The position numbers were made by a program, and so were the translations under genes. A stretch of DNA of 64,000 nt from Saccharothrix saharensis (GTDB taxonomy: Bacteria > Actinomycetota > Actinomycetes > Mycobacteriales > Pseudonocardiaceae): positions 4,402,001 through 4,466,000 of the forward strand of contig NZ_VFPP01000001.1 in assembly GCF_006716745.1 (NCBI RefSeq), read 5' to 3'. How positions within the stretch are numbered: position 1 is the first letter of the stretch; each line of letters starts with the position of its first letter. Below the pieces are notes generated by a model. The model was not told where the DNA came from, made no database searches, and saw only the letters and a program-made list of their open reading frames with translations. Shown here one piece after another: positions 1-8,014 of the stretch.

Positions 1-356
1 GGTACGGCGACGTGGACACCAACGTGATGGACAGCAACGTGGTCGTGCTGCCGGTGGCGTTGACCGCGCTGGGCATCGACCCGGCGGCGGCGAGCGCGCC
101 GTTGACCTACACGGTCGTGACGTCGGGGAACTACCCCGCGCCGGGCAACGCCGACGGGTTCGTGGACCGGATCCGCACGCCGATGGCGTTCGACCCGCTG
201 CGGCCGGGGCTCGGCGTCGAGGGCGGCGTGTCGTTCGTGGCGGAGGCCGGCGCGGTGCTGCGGGTGCGGCCGGGGTCCGCGGTGGACGGCGGCCTGCTGT
301 TCCTGCACCACCACAACGCTTCGGGCGACCGCGCGCAGGTGCTCGCCGTCCGTTGA
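1..356 (+). CDS. C-terminal fragment of a secreted protein, probably an S8 (subtilisin-like) serine peptidase
   Basis: The reading frame is open from the left edge (first full codon at position 3) to a TGA at 354-356, so about 117 C-terminal residues are visible and the gene starts outside the window. The fragment has a DTNVMDSNVVVLPVAL stretch and ends LLFLHHHNASGDRAQVLAVR. This beta-rich tail resembles the C-terminal domain of large secreted actinobacterial S8 peptidases, which often carry a DTN-x-FDSD-x-LPV motif. No catalytic Asp, His or Ser motif lies in the visible part, so the peptidase call is recognition of the tail only. It could be the tail of another secreted beta-rich protein. 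Confidence 0.5.
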   Translation, partial: YGDVDTNVMDSNVVVLPVALTALGIDPAAASAPLTYTVVTSGNYPAPGNADGFVDRIRTPMAFDPLRPGLGVEGGVSFVAEAGAVLRVRPGSAVDGGLLFLHHHNASGDRAQVLAVR

Positions 357-446
357 CGACCGCTTCCCGCCGGTCACGCAGAGCCAGGTCCGGCACAACC
401 CGGTTGGGTGTGCCGGACCTCGTTCGTGCTGGGCATACTCGGGCGA

Positions 447-1379
447 ATGGGTTTCGTGGTGGGTCTGGACGCGGGCGGCACGAGCACCCGGGCGTTGGTG
501 CTCGACCTGGACGGCACCCGCCTCGGCGCCGGCGTCGCGGGTGGCGCGAACCCCAACTCGCACCCGCCGGAACTCGCCGCCGCCCACGTGCGGCAGGCGT
601 TGACGGCGGCGTTGGACGGGCTGGACGCGGCGAAGGTCGAGTCGGGCGTGCTCGGCATGGCGGGGTCGAGCAAGCTGCTCAGCGACCCGGCGGTGGCGGC
701 GTTGTTCGAGGCCGCGTGGGCGGGGGCGGGGCTGCGGTGCCCGATGCGCGTGATCACCGACTGCGAGGCGGCGTTCGCGACCGGCACGGCGTCACCGGAC
801 GGGACCGTGCTGGTGGCCGGGACGGGGTCGATCGCGGCCCGGATCGAGCACCACGAGCTGGTGTCGACGGCCGGCGGGTACGGCTGGCTGCTGGGTGACG
901 AGGGGTCGGCGTTCTGGCTGGGCCGGGAAGCCGTGCGGGCGACGTTGCTAGCGTTGGAGCGGGACGAGGTGGACGAGCTGGCGGCCGCCGTGCTGGCCCG
1001 TGCGGACATCCCCGACGTGCCGCGCCGGGAGCGGTGGCGTCGCCTGATCACCGCGGCGAACGCGTCCGCGCCGATCGCCCTGGCCACCTACGCGCCGCTC
1101 GTGACGGCGCACGCCTCCGCACCGTCCGCCGACCGCGTCGTCACCGCCGCCGTGCGCGTCCTGGCCGACCTGGCCGAAGCCGCCCGCCCGGCCGAGGCCC
1201 GTTCGCCGATCGTCCTGATGGGCAGCCTGGTCCACGCACACCCCTTGGGCGCGCGCCTCAAGCGCGAACTGTCCACCCGCACCCCGGCTCCCGTCACCGT
1301 CGCCACCGAGGGCGCCGCCGGCGCCGCCTGGCTCGCCGCCGTCAAGATCCTGGGCCCCTCCGCCCCCCGCCCCACCTGA
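447..1379 (+). CDS. BadF/BadG-type kinase, probable N-acetylglucosamine kinase
   Basis: The 310-residue protein belongs to the BadF/BadG/BcrA/BcrD ATPase fold used by N-acetylglucosamine kinases, which phosphorylate the 6-hydroxyl of amino sugars in the cytosol. Visible motifs are the N-terminal phosphate loop GLDAGGTSTRALVLDLDG, the adenosine-side loop VAGTGSIA and GWLLGDEGSAFWLGREAV. The ATG at 447 puts the phosphate loop at residue 6; an upstream ATG at 408 would add an unsupported 13-residue extension. It stands alone on the plus strand and ends at a long inverted repeat facing the next gene. A second kinase of the same fold lies at 8011-9009, so two amino-sugar or glucose kinases sit within 9 kb. 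Substrate is not provable from sequence. Confidence 0.8.
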   Translation: MGFVVGLDAGGTSTRALVLDLDGTRLGAGVAGGANPNSHPPELAAAHVRQALTAALDGLDAAKVESGVLGMAGSSKLLSDPAVAALFEAAWAGAGLRCPMRVITDCEAAFATGTASPDGTVLVAGTGSIAARIEHHELVSTAGGYGWLLGDEGSAFWLGREAVRATLLALERDEVDELAAAVLARADIPDVPRRERWRRLITAANASAPIALATYAPLVTAHASAPSADRVVTAAVRVLADLAEAARPAEARSPIVLMGSLVHAHPLGARLKRELSTRTPAPVTVATEGAAGAAWLAAVKILGPSAPRPT

Positions 1380-1382
1380 CCC

Positions 1383-1569
1383 CCGTGTGCCGAACGCTCA
1401 AGTCCCGAGTGTCGAACGCTCAGCTCCCGAGTGTCGAACCTTCGGGACCCCTGAATTCAACGTTCAGGACAGCCCTCCCGGGTCCTGAGCGTTGAATTCA
1501 GGGGTCCTGAGCGTTCGACACTCGGGACCTGGAGGTTCGACACTCGGGGCTTGGAGGTTCGACTCACGG
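1383..1569. repeat. Long imperfect inverted repeat (87-nt arms, 13-nt loop) between convergent genes
   Basis: Positions 1383-1469 and 1483-1569 are reverse complements at 73 of 87 positions by hand alignment, separated by 13 nt. Each arm is itself repetitive: it contains three spaced copies of a unit around CCGAGTGTCGAAC followed by a C(T/C)C-rich linker, and next to the loop a CCCCTGAATTCAACG block. It lies exactly between the ends of two convergent genes, so it can act as a bidirectional terminator. The length and internal repeats are far beyond what termination needs and look like a REP/MITE-type palindromic element. No open reading frame of its own is evident. Confidence 0.85.
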
Positions 1570-2202
1570 GGTGGGGCGGGGGTGGCGGAGGCCGGGGTGG
1601 TCGGAGGGCAGGGTGCGGCGGAGGACCCACCAGCTGGCGGCGATGCACGCGACCTGCAGGGGCCAGGTCAGGGCGACGCGCATGACGCCCAGCAGGACGA
1701 CCTCGCCGGCCAGCCACAGAGCGCCGAAGACGAGGACGCGGAGGAGGTACTGGCCCACCCACGGCCAGGAGGCGTAGCGGTACGCGCGGAGCAGGTCCGG
1801 GTCACGTCGCCAGCGGAACTTCTGGCCCGTGACCAGGCCGACCACGACGCCCAGGAGGGGCCACCGCAGCACGATGGACGCGGCCCAGACCAACGCCGAC
1901 GCGGCGTTCAGGAAGATCTGCAGCAGGAAGAAGTCCTCGGCGCGCCCGGTCTGCAACGCGATGTACGCGGCCAGCACGACCAGGGCGACCGAGGCCAGCA
2001 GGGCGCGGGGACGGCCGCCCCGCAGCACCCGCACGACACCGACGACCACGCCCACGGCCACCGCCGACGCGGCGCCGACCGCGACGGAGTGCCCGCCCAG
2101 CAACCACCCCACGACGAACGCCGCCGGCGGCAGCGAGGCGTCCAGCGCACCGCCCCGCCCGCCCAGCAGTGCGGCCAGCGACTCCTGACGCGTGTCGGTC
2201 AT
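1564..2202 (-). CDS. DUF3159 family integral membrane protein
   Basis: The 212-residue protein has about five to six hydrophobic segments and matches the actinobacterial DUF3159 family in length and layout. It opens with a cytosolic stretch (SLAALLGGRGGALDASLPPAAF). Other recognisable parts are a VVVGVVRVLRGGRPRALLAS loop and a WRRDPDLLRAYRYASWPWVG segment before the last two helices. Function of the family is not established; some members look like distant relatives of inner-membrane IspA/YciB-like proteins. It is transcribed alone, convergent with the kinase to its left. A candidate iron-box palindrome lies 10-28 nt upstream of its ATG. Confidence 0.75.
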   Translation of the reverse strand: MTDTRQESLAALLGGRGGALDASLPPAAFVVGWLLGGHSVAVGAASAVAVGVVVGVVRVLRGGRPRALLASVALVVLAAYIALQTGRAEDFFLLQIFLNAASALVWAASIVLRWPLLGVVVGLVTGQKFRWRRDPDLLRAYRYASWPWVGQYLLRVLVFGALWLAGEVVLLGVMRVALTWPLQVACIAASWWVLRRTLPSDHPGLRHPRPTP

Positions 2203-2211
2203 ACCTCCAGG

Positions 2212-2230
2212 GTGCCTTAGGCCAACCTAA
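2212..2230 (-). promoter_or_regulatory. Candidate IdeR/DtxR-type iron box
   Basis: The 19-nt site gtgccttaggccaacctaa contains TTAGG-CCAA-CCTAA and matches the IdeR/DtxR consensus TTAGGTTAGSCTAACCTAA at about 14 of 19 positions, with the right half nearly perfect. It overlaps the expected promoter or leader of the minus-strand DUF3159 gene starting at 2202. The match was scored by eye; no regulator gene is nearby. Confidence 0.3.
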
Positions 2231-2302
2231 CCCAGGTAACGGACCCGTCTCGGGGCATTGACCCCCGTGAGGCCCGTCACTAACGTCTCGGCGAAATCGT
2301 CT

Positions 2303-2320
2303 GGAAAGTTAACAGACAGG
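2303..2320. promoter_or_regulatory. Possible operator upstream of the ROK regulator gene
   Basis: The stretch ggaaagttaacagacagg is AT-rich for this genome and is centred on the palindrome GTTAAC, 27 nt upstream of the ROK gene start. GGAAAG-type half sites around a TTAA core are common in operators of actinobacterial ROK repressors, which usually autoregulate. Only the left half is well formed here, so this is tentative. Confidence 0.3.
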
Positions 2321-2346
2321 ACCACTCCCCACGGACAGGAGAGGCC

Positions 2347-3570
2347 ATGCGAGCCGGGAGCCCCAGGCTGCTGCGCGAGATCAACGACCGCGCCGCGATC
2401 GAGGCGTTGCTCCGCAACGGCCCGCTGACCAGGGCGGAGCTGGAAGGCATCATCGGTCTGTCCAAACCGGCCACCGCGCAGCTCCTGACCCGCCTCGAAG
2501 ACGAGGGCACGGTGCTGCGCAACGGCCTGCGCGGCGGCGGACGCGGCCCGCGGGCGCAACTGTGGACGGTCAACGGCGCGCTGGCCCACGTCGCCGCCGT
2601 CGACCTCACGCCCGACGCGATCGACGTCGCCATCGCCGACATCTCCGGCGCCACGCTCACCGAGCACCGCGCCCCGATGCCGAAGACCGACGTGCTGGAG
2701 GCGTTCCGCGGCGCGGTCACCAAGGCCGCGGCCCAGGCCGGCCTCACCACCGACGCCCTGCACCACGTCGTCGTCGGCAGCCCCGGCGCGGTCGACACGG
2801 CCACCGGCCGCCTCAACTACGCGCCCCACATGCCGGGCTGGGCGGACAAGGACATCCCCGCGGAGCTGGCCGCCCTCCTCGACACCTCCGTCACGGTCGA
2901 GAACGACGTCAACCTGGTCGCGCTGGAGGAGATGGTCGCGGGCCGGGCCGTGGGGGTGAAGGACTTCGTGCTGCTGTGGCCCGCCGACGCGGTGGGCGCG
3001 GCCGTCGTCGTCAACGGCGTGCTGCTGCGCGGCGCGACCGGCGGCGCGGGCGAGATCGACGCCATGCGCGTCCCCGACCACGCGCACGCCGACACGGGCA
3101 CCGACCGCACCGGCAGCCGCTACGGCGACCTGCTCGACAGCCCCGGCATCGCCCGCCTGGCCCGCGCGCACGGCGTGTCCGCCCGCACCGGCCGGGTCGC
3201 CGTGGAGAAGGCGCTGAGCGAGGGCACCGCCGGCCGCGAGTTCCTGGTCGACCTGGCCCGCCGCATCGCGACCGGCGTGGCGAACGTCGTCGCCGTGCTC
3301 GACCCCGAACTGGTGCTGCTCTCCGGCGACATCGCGCACGCGGGCGGCACGACGCTCGCCGACCTCGTCGCGGCCGAGCTGCGCCGCCTGGTGGTGCCCC
3401 GCACCCCCGTCCGACTCGCCCTGGTCACCGGGAAGCCGGTGCGCTCCGGCGCGCTGCACGCGGCGCTCTCGGTCGCCAGGGAACAGGTGTTCGGTCTGCC
3501 CGCCGCCACGACCGAGCCCTTCCGCGGTCCGAACCGCCAGGACGCGACCGCTCCGAGCACGTCGACATGA
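2347..3570 (+). CDS. ROK-family transcriptional repressor of the adjacent sugar operon
   Basis: The 407-residue protein has an N-terminal winged helix-turn-helix (about residues 10-75, with LTRAELEGIIGLSKPATAQLLTRL) followed by a ROK sugar-kinase-like domain. The kinase-site Asp region is present as VENDVNLVALEE, and the Gly-rich VGSPGAVD loop is visible. The zinc-binding Cys cluster (CxCGxxGC) typical of NagC/Mlc-like ROK proteins is absent: after GGAGEIDA comes MRVPDHAHADTG instead. The ATG at 2347 is preceded by a good ribosome site (acaggagagg). It is the first gene of an apparent operon ending at 9009, 10 nt before the binding-protein gene. It probably senses the imported sugar or its phosphate. 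Confidence 0.85.
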   Translation: MRAGSPRLLREINDRAAIEALLRNGPLTRAELEGIIGLSKPATAQLLTRLEDEGTVLRNGLRGGGRGPRAQLWTVNGALAHVAAVDLTPDAIDVAIADISGATLTEHRAPMPKTDVLEAFRGAVTKAAAQAGLTTDALHHVVVGSPGAVDTATGRLNYAPHMPGWADKDIPAELAALLDTSVTVENDVNLVALEEMVAGRAVGVKDFVLLWPADAVGAAVVVNGVLLRGATGGAGEIDAMRVPDHAHADTGTDRTGSRYGDLLDSPGIARLARAHGVSARTGRVAVEKALSEGTAGREFLVDLARRIATGVANVVAVLDPELVLLSGDIAHAGGTTLADLVAAELRRLVVPRTPVRLALVTGKPVRSGALHAALSVAREQVFGLPAATTEPFRGPNRQDATAPSTST

Positions 3571-3580
3571 AGGAGAGCAC

Positions 3581-4909
3581 ATGCGCAAGCTCCACCGCGC
3601 AGCGTTGTTGTGCGTGGCCGCGGCGGTGTCCCTGACCGCTTGCGCGGCGGGCTCCGGCAGGCAGGCCGAGCAGTCGGGACCGGCGGCGGCGCCGGGCAAG
3701 GAGGACAGGTTCTCGCTGACCGTCTGGAGCAACTACTCCGGACGTGAGCAGGACGAGGTCACCAAGGCCCTGGAGAGCTTCAAGGCGAAGTTCCCCCACG
3801 CCGAGATCGAGCACCAGGGCAGCCAGGACGACGACAAGATCACCGCGGGCATCCGCGGCGGCAACCCGCCGGACGTGGCCCTGTCGTTCACCACCGACAA
3901 CATCGGCCAGTTCTGCTCCAGCGGCTCGTTCTCCGACCTCAAGCCCTACCTCGCGCGCGACGACGTGGACCTCGGCCAGATCACGGACGCGGTGCGCTCC
4001 TACACCGAGTACAAGGGCAACCGCTGCGCGATGCCGCTGCTCAGCGACGTGTACGGGCTGTACTACAACAAGGACATGCTCGCCGAGGCCGGCATCACGT
4101 CGCCACCGAGGACGACGGCCGAGCTGCTGGACTTCGCCAAGCGCACCACCAAGAAGGCCGCGGACGGCTCGATCGAGGTCGCGGGCTTCCTGCCGAGCAT
4201 GCCGTTCTACGCCAACAACCCGCAGATCTGGGCGCCGCACTTCGGCGCGAAGTGGGAGAAGCCGGACGGCGGGTCCGGCCTGGCGTCGCCGGAGTGGGCG
4301 GAGATGCTGACGTTCCAGAAGGAGCTGGTGGACTTCTACGGCCACGACGCCCTGGAGCGGTTCCGCGCCGGGCTCGGCCAGCAGTACTCCGCCGACCACG
4401 CGTTCCACCAGCGCAAGATCGCCATGATGATCGACGGCGAGTACCGCACGGCGTTCCTCGAGGACCAGGCGCCGGACGTGCGGTTCGGCACCGCGCCGTT
4501 CCCGACGAGCAAGCCGGAGCTGTACGGCACCGGGTTCACCGCCGGCACGATCATGGGCATCCCGAAGGGCGCGAAGAACCCCGGCGCGGCCTGGGAGCTG
4601 ATCAAGCACCTGTCGTTCGACACCCCGACCATCGTCGACCTGGCCAACGGGATCAAGAACATCCCCAGCACGAAGGCCGCGCTGACCGACCCGCGCCTGG
4701 AGGTGGACGAGAACTTCAAGACGTTCCTCGACCTGGCCGCTTCGGACAAGCTCCAGGGCAACCCGGTCACGCCCATCGGTGACGCGCACATCAAGGCGAT
4801 CAGCGACTTCGCCACGTCGTGGCAGTCGGGCGCGGTGCCGGACCTGATGGCGGGGCTGGCCGACGTCGACCGGCAGATCGACGACCGGATCGCGAAGAGC
4901 GGCAAGTAG
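3581..4909 (+). CDS. Sugar ABC transporter substrate-binding lipoprotein (family 1)
   Basis: The 442-residue extracellular solute-binding protein starts with a lipoprotein signal peptide: MRKLHRA, hydrophobic core, lipobox SLTAC with Cys at residue 21. A family 1 binding fold follows (SLTVWSNYSGREQDEVTKAL at its start; later LFNKDM-like YYNKDMLAEAG and an AFHQRKIAMMIDGEYR stretch typical of the hinge region). It would capture a mono- or oligosaccharide outside the membrane and deliver it to the two downstream permeases. The ribosome site aaggag precedes the ATG. No ATPase gene is in this operon, so the energising subunit is probably the shared MsiK at 41737-42837. Confidence 0.9.
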   Translation: MRKLHRAALLCVAAAVSLTACAAGSGRQAEQSGPAAAPGKEDRFSLTVWSNYSGREQDEVTKALESFKAKFPHAEIEHQGSQDDDKITAGIRGGNPPDVALSFTTDNIGQFCSSGSFSDLKPYLARDDVDLGQITDAVRSYTEYKGNRCAMPLLSDVYGLYYNKDMLAEAGITSPPRTTAELLDFAKRTTKKAADGSIEVAGFLPSMPFYANNPQIWAPHFGAKWEKPDGGSGLASPEWAEMLTFQKELVDFYGHDALERFRAGLGQQYSADHAFHQRKIAMMIDGEYRTAFLEDQAPDVRFGTAPFPTSKPELYGTGFTAGTIMGIPKGAKNPGAAWELIKHLSFDTPTIVDLANGIKNIPSTKAALTDPRLEVDENFKTFLDLAASDKLQGNPVTPIGDAHIKAISDFATSWQSGAVPDLMAGLADVDRQIDDRIAKSGK

Positions 4910-4911
4910 GG

Positions 4912-5892
4912 ATGACGGCCACGCTGGAGCGCGTGGACGTGGCGCGGACCGCCCCGGCCCGGGGGCGGTCCCGCGCCCGCGTCCGCCACCGCCTGACCGT
5001 GCTGGCGTTCCTGGCGCCCGCGATCCTCGGGTTCGCGCTGTTCTTCGGCTACCCGCTGGTCGCCACGATCGGGTTCTCGTTCACGAGGTACGACCTGATC
5101 AACCCGCCGGAGTGGATCGGCTGGGAGAACTACGCCTACATGTTCTCCGACGAGCTGTTCCGCACCGCCGTCCACAACACGCTGTGGTTCGTGGTCGTGC
5201 TGACCGCCGCACGCGTCGTGTTCGCGTTGGGCGTGGCGTCGGTGATCGCCCGGTTGAAGTCGGGCGTGGGGCTGGTGCGCACGTTGTGCTACCTGCCGTC
5301 GCTGGCACCGCCGGTGGCCGCCACGCTGGTGTTCTTCCTGGTCCTGCGGCCGAACGAGGGCCCGCTGGACGCGTTCCTCGGGTGGTTCGGCCTCGACGGG
5401 CCGCTGTGGTTCGCCGACCCGGTGTGGGCCAAGCCGGGCATCGCCGCGGTGGTGCTGTGGGTGTCCGGCGACCTGATGATCATCATCCTGGCGGCGATCC
5501 TGGACGTGCCGCAGGAGCAGTACGAGGCCGCCGAGCTGGACGGCGCCGGACCGGTGCGGCGGTGGTGGCACGTGACGCTGCCGACGATCTCGCCGGTGCT
5601 CGTGTTCGGCGTGGTCAACTCCATCATCCTGGCGTTGCAGCTGTTCACGCAGGCCGTGGTGGCGGGGTCGGCGGCCAGCGGGTCGGCGGAGGTGACCGGG
5701 GCGACCAAGGTGCTCGGGTACCCGGAGAACTCCACGCTGACGTTCCCGATGTGGCTCTACACGCAGGGCTTCCGGTACTTCGACATGGGCTACGCGGCGG
5801 CGATGGCGACGGTGCTGTTCGTGATCTCGTTCGCCGCGACCGCGTTGCTGGTGCAGCGGATGCGCAAGGCCACGCACCAGGAGGAGTCATGA
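4912..5892 (+). CDS. Sugar ABC transporter permease, MalF type
   Basis: The 326-residue binding-protein-dependent permease has six predicted membrane helices after a basic cytosolic N-terminus (ARGRSRARVRHR). The cytosolic EAA loop that docks the ATPase reads YEAAELDGAGPVRRWWHVTLP. The ATG at 4912 is 2 nt after the stop of the binding protein, and the last codons overlap the next permease by 4 nt, so the three genes are translationally coupled. It forms a heterodimeric channel with the following gene product. The family usually imports mono- or oligosaccharides; the substrate is inferred from the neighbouring GH4 enzyme and kinase. Confidence 0.9.
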   Translation: MTATLERVDVARTAPARGRSRARVRHRLTVLAFLAPAILGFALFFGYPLVATIGFSFTRYDLINPPEWIGWENYAYMFSDELFRTAVHNTLWFVVVLTAARVVFALGVASVIARLKSGVGLVRTLCYLPSLAPPVAATLVFFLVLRPNEGPLDAFLGWFGLDGPLWFADPVWAKPGIAAVVLWVSGDLMIIILAAILDVPQEQYEAAELDGAGPVRRWWHVTLPTISPVLVFGVVNSIILALQLFTQAVVAGSAASGSAEVTGATKVLGYPENSTLTFPMWLYTQGFRYFDMGYAAAMATVLFVISFAATALLVQRMRKATHQEES

Positions 5893-6746
5893 CGGCGGCG
5901 GTCGGGGCGCGCAAGCCCTTCGCGTGGCGCAGGACGCTCGACTGGGTCGCGGTGCACAGCCTCGGGTTGGCGCTGGGGCTGATGTTCACGCTGCCGGTCG
6001 TGTTCGTCCTGCTGACCGCGGTGATGTCGGACAGCCAGGCGTTCACGGCGGACCTGTGGCCCCGCGAGTGGCACTGGGGCAACTTCGTGGAGGTGTTCGA
6101 CAAGGCGCCGCTGCTGGGGTACCTGGGCAACAGCCTGCTGTACTCGCTGCTGGCGACGGCCGGGATGCTGCTCTCCTCGATCCCGGCCGCGTACGCGCTG
6201 GCCAAGCTCAGGTGGCGCGGGCGCAACGTCGTGTTCCTGCTGGTGGTGGGCGCGATGATGCTGCCGCCGCAGGTCGTGGCCGTGCCGCTGTACGACACGT
6301 GGTCGAGCCTCGGGCTGACCGGGACGCTGTGGCCGCTGATCGCGCCGTACTTCCTGTTCGACGCGTTCAGCATCTTCCTGCTGCGCCAGTTCATCCTGAC
6401 CATCCCGCAGTCCTACGTGGACGCGGCCCGGGTGGACGGGTGCGGCGAGTTCCGGGCGCTGGTGCGGGTCGTCGTGCCGATGGCGCGGCCGGGCATCGCG
6501 GCGACCGCGCTGTTCTGCTTCCTCTACACGTGGAACGACTACTTCGGACCGCTGCTCTACACCAGTGAGAAGCCGGACCGGTGGACGCTGTCGCTGGCGC
6601 TGTCGTCGTTCAAGGGCATGCACCACGTGCAGTGGAACCTGGCGATGGCCGTCACGCTGCTGATCATGGTCCCGGCGGTCGTGCTGTTCGCGTTCGCGCA
6701 GCGCTCGTTCGTCAAGGGCATCACATTCACGGGGGTCAAAGGGTGA
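5889..6746 (+). CDS. Sugar ABC transporter permease, MalG type
   Basis: The 285-residue permease has six predicted helices and the ATPase-docking loop YVDAARVDGCGEFRALVRVVVP. Its ATG lies inside the stop of the previous permease (ATGA overlap) and its own stop overlaps the GTG of the GH4 gene, which indicates one coupled transcript. C-terminal VKGITFTGVKG is typical of MalG-like CUT1 permeases. Together with the 4912-5892 product it makes the translocation channel. No dedicated nucleotide-binding subunit is encoded beside it. Confidence 0.9.
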   Translation: MTAAVGARKPFAWRRTLDWVAVHSLGLALGLMFTLPVVFVLLTAVMSDSQAFTADLWPREWHWGNFVEVFDKAPLLGYLGNSLLYSLLATAGMLLSSIPAAYALAKLRWRGRNVVFLLVVGAMMLPPQVVAVPLYDTWSSLGLTGTLWPLIAPYFLFDAFSIFLLRQFILTIPQSYVDAARVDGCGEFRALVRVVVPMARPGIAATALFCFLYTWNDYFGPLLYTSEKPDRWTLSLALSSFKGMHHVQWNLAMAVTLLIMVPAVVLFAFAQRSFVKGITFTGVKG

Positions 6747-8014
6747 AGCTCACCGTTGTCGGTGGCGGGTCGACCTACACGCCGGAGCTGGTCGACGGGA
6801 TCGCGGGGCGGCGGACCAGCCTCGACGTGGACGAGATCGCGCTGGTGGACCCGGACCCGGCCCGGCTGGAGGTCGTGGGCGCGTTCGCGCAGCGGCTGCT
6901 GGCGCACGCCGGACACCCGGCCCGGGTCACGACCACGACCGGTCTGGAACGCGGGGTCGACGGCGCGTCGGCCGTGTTGTTGCAGCTCAGGGTGGGCGGT
7001 CAGGCGGCACGGGCGTCCGACGAGACGTTCCCGCTGGCGTGCGACTGCGTCGGGCAGGAGACGACCGGCGCGGGCGGGCTGGCCAAGGCGCTGCGGACCG
7101 TGCCGGTGGTGCTCGACATCGCCCGGCGGGTGCGGGAGGTCGCGGGCGAGGACGCGTGGATCGTGAACTTCACCAACCCGGTGGGGATCGTGACGCGGGC
7201 GCTGCTGGCCGAGGGGCACCGTGCGGTCGGGCTGTGCAACGTGGCGATCACGTTCCAGCGGTGGACGTCGGCGCTGCTCGGGGTGGAGCCGGAGTCGGTC
7301 CGGCTGGAGCACGTCGGGCTCAACCACCTCAGCTGGGAGACCGGCGTGTTCGTGGACGGCGTCGACCGCCTGCCCGAGCTGCTGGACCGGCACGGTGACG
7401 CGCTGGCCGGGCACATCGGGCTGCCCGCGTCGTTGATGCGGCGGCTCGGGATGGTGCCGTCGTACTACCTGAAGTACTTCTACGACCACGACGAGGTCGT
7501 GCGGAAGCAGAAGACCGAACCGCCGCGGGCCGAGGTGGTCGCGGCGGTGGAGAAGGAGCTGCTGGACTTGTACGGGGACGTGGCCGTGGTGACCAAGCCG
7601 GCGCAGCTCTCGCAGCGCGGCGGCGCGTACTACTCGGAGGCGGCCGTGCAGCTCGTGCACGCGCTGACCGGTGGCGTGGGCGCGGAGCAGCACGTGGTGA
7701 ACGTCCGCAACGGCGGCACGCTGCCGTTCCTGCCCGCGGACGCGGTCATCGAGGTGCCGGCGGTGGTGGGCGGCGACGGCGCGACCCCGCTGCCGGTGCC
7801 CGCGGTGCCGCCGTCGGTTGCCGGGTTGATCGCGCACGTCACGGGCTACGAGCACCTGGCGCTGGACGCGGCCGTGCGCGGCGGGCGCGACCGGGTCGCG
7901 GACGCGCTGCTCGCGCACCCGCTGGTCGGTCAGCACGCGGTGGCCGAGCGGCTGGCCGACGAGCTCGTGGCGCGCAACGCCGACTTCCTGCCGTGGGCGA
8001 GGGGCACCGCGTGA
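6743..8014 (+). CDS. GH4 family glycosidase, 6-phospho-beta-glucosidase type
   Basis: The 423-residue protein is a glycoside hydrolase family 4 member, a group that cleaves phosphorylated disaccharides by an NAD- and metal-dependent redox-elimination mechanism. Visible motifs are the Rossmann loop VVGGGSTYTPELVDG, NPVGIVTRAL, the metal-site Cys in GLCNVAI and the His in GLNHLSW. The GTG at 6743 overlaps the preceding permease stop; its stop overlaps the kinase start (GTGA). GH4 enzymes are best known with PTS importers that deliver sugar-phosphates. Here the sugar enters by ABC transport, so phosphorylation would have to follow import, possibly by the adjacent kinase, or this member may act on unphosphorylated substrate. 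Confidence 0.88.
   Translation: MKLTVVGGGSTYTPELVDGIAGRRTSLDVDEIALVDPDPARLEVVGAFAQRLLAHAGHPARVTTTTGLERGVDGASAVLLQLRVGGQAARASDETFPLACDCVGQETTGAGGLAKALRTVPVVLDIARRVREVAGEDAWIVNFTNPVGIVTRALLAEGHRAVGLCNVAITFQRWTSALLGVEPESVRLEHVGLNHLSWETGVFVDGVDRLPELLDRHGDALAGHIGLPASLMRRLGMVPSYYLKYFYDHDEVVRKQKTEPPRAEVVAAVEKELLDLYGDVAVVTKPAQLSQRGGAYYSEAAVQLVHALTGGVGAEQHVVNVRNGGTLPFLPADAVIEVPAVVGGDGATPLPVPAVPPSVAGLIAHVTGYEHLALDAAVRGGRDRVADALLAHPLVGQHAVAERLADELVARNADFLPWARGTA

Noticed and set aside
1383..1569. Possible CRISPR array
   Set aside because: The repeat units are arranged as an inverted palindrome with short unequal spacing and no cas genes.
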